Below are positions 63,101-64,000 of a DNA stretch of 64,000 bases, piece after piece. The notes beneath the pieces are model-generated. The model searched no databases. It worked only from the letters and a program-made list of their open reading frames with translations, and was not told the DNA's origin. The stretch spans positions 1 to 64,000 of the forward strand of contig NW_027476782.1 in NCBI RefSeq assembly GCF_051020955.1, read 5' to 3'. Numbering within the stretch: the first letter of the stretch is position 1; each line of letters starts with the position of its first letter. The position numbers and the translations under genes were made by a program. The DNA comes from Megalopta genalis (Eukaryota > Arthropoda > Insecta > Hymenoptera > Halictidae).

Positions 63101-64000
63101 GATTTGCAGCTAAATCATGTGTTTCGCATGGATTTGAAGCTAACTCGTTCGTTTGGCCTGCAGTTGAATCTACATCACTTATATCGCAAGTATTTGAAGC
63201 CAAATCATGTGTATCGCGTGGATTTTGAAGCTAACTCGTTTGATTAGTATGCATTTGAAGCTATATCACTTATACGCCAAGTGTTTGAAGCTAAATCATT
63301 TGCTTCGCATGGATTTGGAGCTAAATCTTCTACATCGCATTGATTTTCAGCTAAATCATGTGTTTCGCTTGGATTTGAAGCTAACTCGTTCGTTGCGCAT
63401 ACAGTTAAATCTAAATAACGTATATCACAAGTATTTGAAGCTAAACCATTTGTTTCGCATGGATTTGAAGCTAAGCCTTCTCCTTCGCATTAATTGGAAG
63501 CTAAATCACGTGTTTTGCATGGATTTGAAGCTGAACCTTCTACATCGCATTGATTTGCAAATGAATCATGTGTTTCACATGGCTTTGAATCTAACTCGTT
63601 CGTTTCGCCTGTATTTGAATCTATATCACTTATATCGCAAGTATTTGAAGCTAAATCATGTGTTTCGCTTGGATTTGAAGCTAAACCTTCTACATCGCAT
63701 TTATTTGAACCAATTCATGTGTTTCGCGTGGATCTGAAGGTAACTCGATTGTTTCGCATGCAGTTGAAGCTATAACACCTATATCCCAAGTGTGTGAAGC
63801 TCAATCATTTGTTTCTCATGGATTTGAAGCTAAACCGTCTACATCGCATTGATTTTAAGCTAAATCATGTGTTTCGCATGGATTTGAAGCTAACTCGTTT
63901 GTTTCGCATGCAGTTGTAGCTAAATAATGTATATCACAAGTATTTGTAGCTAAATCATTTGTTTCGCATGGATTTGAAGCTAAGCCTTCTACTTCGCATT
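54111..64000. repeat. About 4-kb higher-order repeat, two and a half copies, running off the window
   Basis: The block starting at 54,117 recurs at 58,115 and 62,115; the one at 54,851 recurs at 58,850 and 62,849; the one at 56,110 recurs at 60,115. The clean outer pair is 7,998 bp apart, so the unit is about 3,999 bp. Copies share rare variants such as tttgattagtatgc and cttctccttcgcattaattgg. The copy near 54,250 differs by gtatttcgc and gatttgatgc, where the two later copies have gtgtttcgc and gatttgaagc. The array continues past 64,000. Confidence 0.88.
56095..60600. other. Stretch with many isolated 1-2 bp indels, likely uncorrected sequence error
   Basis: Relative to the neighbouring copies of the same 4-kb unit, this stretch has dozens of private small indels, roughly one per 100-130 bases by eye. 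Examples are atttcgaagc near 56,095, tcgatcgcat at 56,961, atagtcacaa at 57,201, gttgctagct at 57,481, tttcgctccag (a lost c) near 57,833, gtattctgaa at 58,981, cgcagagtat near 59,188, tcgatctggt at 59,751 and aaatatagtatatc near 60,320. They do not keep the 30-bp register and occur in no other copy, unlike the indels elsewhere, which are shared among copies. The open frames here are short for this reason. Confidence 0.8.

Larger units (their letters stand above)
1..64000. repeat. Giant tandem array of a degenerate 30-bp unit filling the window
   Basis: Every stretch I read resolves into 30-bp units that begin with gct and end with tttgaa, tttgca or ttgta, with a tcgcat core near unit positions 17-21. 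A clean example is 23,298-23,327. Nearly invariant unit positions are 1-3 (gct), 8 (c), 12 (t), 17 (c), 19 (c), 26-28 (ttg) and 30 (a). The other positions define recurring variants, recognisable by unit positions 5-13: aatcatgtg, actcgtttg, atatcactt, aaccatttg, agccttcta, aaccttcta, aaataatgt, acctcgttt and gaaccttct. All units have one orientation. No interrupting unique sequence of even 60 bp was found. The array runs off both ends of the window. Eukaryotic satellite DNA is inferred from size and organisation; the family is not one I recognise. Confidence 0.97.

Noticed and set aside
1..64000. CRISPR array (30-bp direct repeats)
   Set aside because: The 30-bp units abut directly with no unique spacers, there are thousands of them, and no cas genes or leader are present.
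1..64000. Telomeric repeats, rRNA or tRNA genes, or transposon ends interrupting the array
   Set aside because: No short G-rich telomere-type repeat, no rRNA or tRNA-like sequence and no terminal inverted or long terminal repeat was seen; the 30-bp register continues across all places checked.
1..64000. Bacterial giant adhesin or repeat-toxin gene
   Set aside because: A bacterial gene of this kind would keep one frame over many kilobases. Here every frame is broken repeatedly by stops and frameshifts, and the known repeat motifs of such proteins are absent.
1..64000. Origin of replication or promoter elements based on recurrent AT-rich or E-box-like words
   Set aside because: Such words occur in nearly every monomer as part of the repeat, so their presence carries no positional information.

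Overview
The whole window is one tandem-repeat array. From base 1 to base 64,000 it consists of about 2,100 head-to-tail copies of a degenerate 30-bp unit, all in the same orientation, with no unique sequence, recognisable gene, RNA gene or transposon. Both ends of the window lie inside the array, so its full length is unknown. A typical unit has 11 G/C in 30 bases. This looks like a large satellite or minisatellite block of a eukaryotic genome (centromeric, pericentromeric, subtelomeric or other heterochromatin). That is inferred from size, homogeneity and higher-order structure; the sequence does not identify the species, and no match to a named satellite was recognised.

The array is hierarchical. 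Level 1 is the 30-bp monomer, with about nine recurring variants. Level 2 is a 5-monomer cycle of 150 bp, often with insertions or deletions of whole monomers. Level 3 consists of local higher-order repeats: 330 bp (11 monomers, about 8.3-14.7 kb) and 510 bp (17 monomers, about 23-24 kb and 44-50 kb). Level 4 consists of kilobase duplications with spacings of 1,948, 3,840, 3,992, about 3,999, 4,531, 6,415 and 12,579 bp, and about 20-21 kb. Offsets between duplicates usually change by exact multiples of 30, as expected for unequal exchange in register.

Layout: 0-8.3 kb holds old mixed monomers with a 6,415-bp-spaced duplicate. 8.3-14.7 kb is a domain rich in GGATCC-bearing monomers. 14.7-20.9 kb is a block copied again at 35.9-40.7 kb. 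20.9-30.4 kb is a domain rich in monomers ending in 'gta', with 510-bp periodicity. 30.4-36 kb holds two 3,992-bp-spaced copies and a return of the GGATCC subfamily. 40.7-49.2 kb holds two nearly identical copies spaced 4,531 bp. 50-64 kb is built on a roughly 4-kb higher-order repeat. About 56.1-60.6 kb carries dozens of isolated 1-2 bp indels absent from the adjacent copies and looks like uncorrected sequencing error.

Because 30 is a multiple of three, frames stay open by construction. Long open frames exist on the minus strand (a Cys-containing decapeptide repeat, up to 457 codons) and on the plus strand (an MDLKL-type decapeptide repeat, up to 523 codons). I do not regard them as genes: variability between monomers is not concentrated at third codon positions of any frame, frames are repeatedly broken by stops and frameshifts, and those breaks are themselves copied between duplicates. 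A decayed coding origin of the minus frame remains possible.
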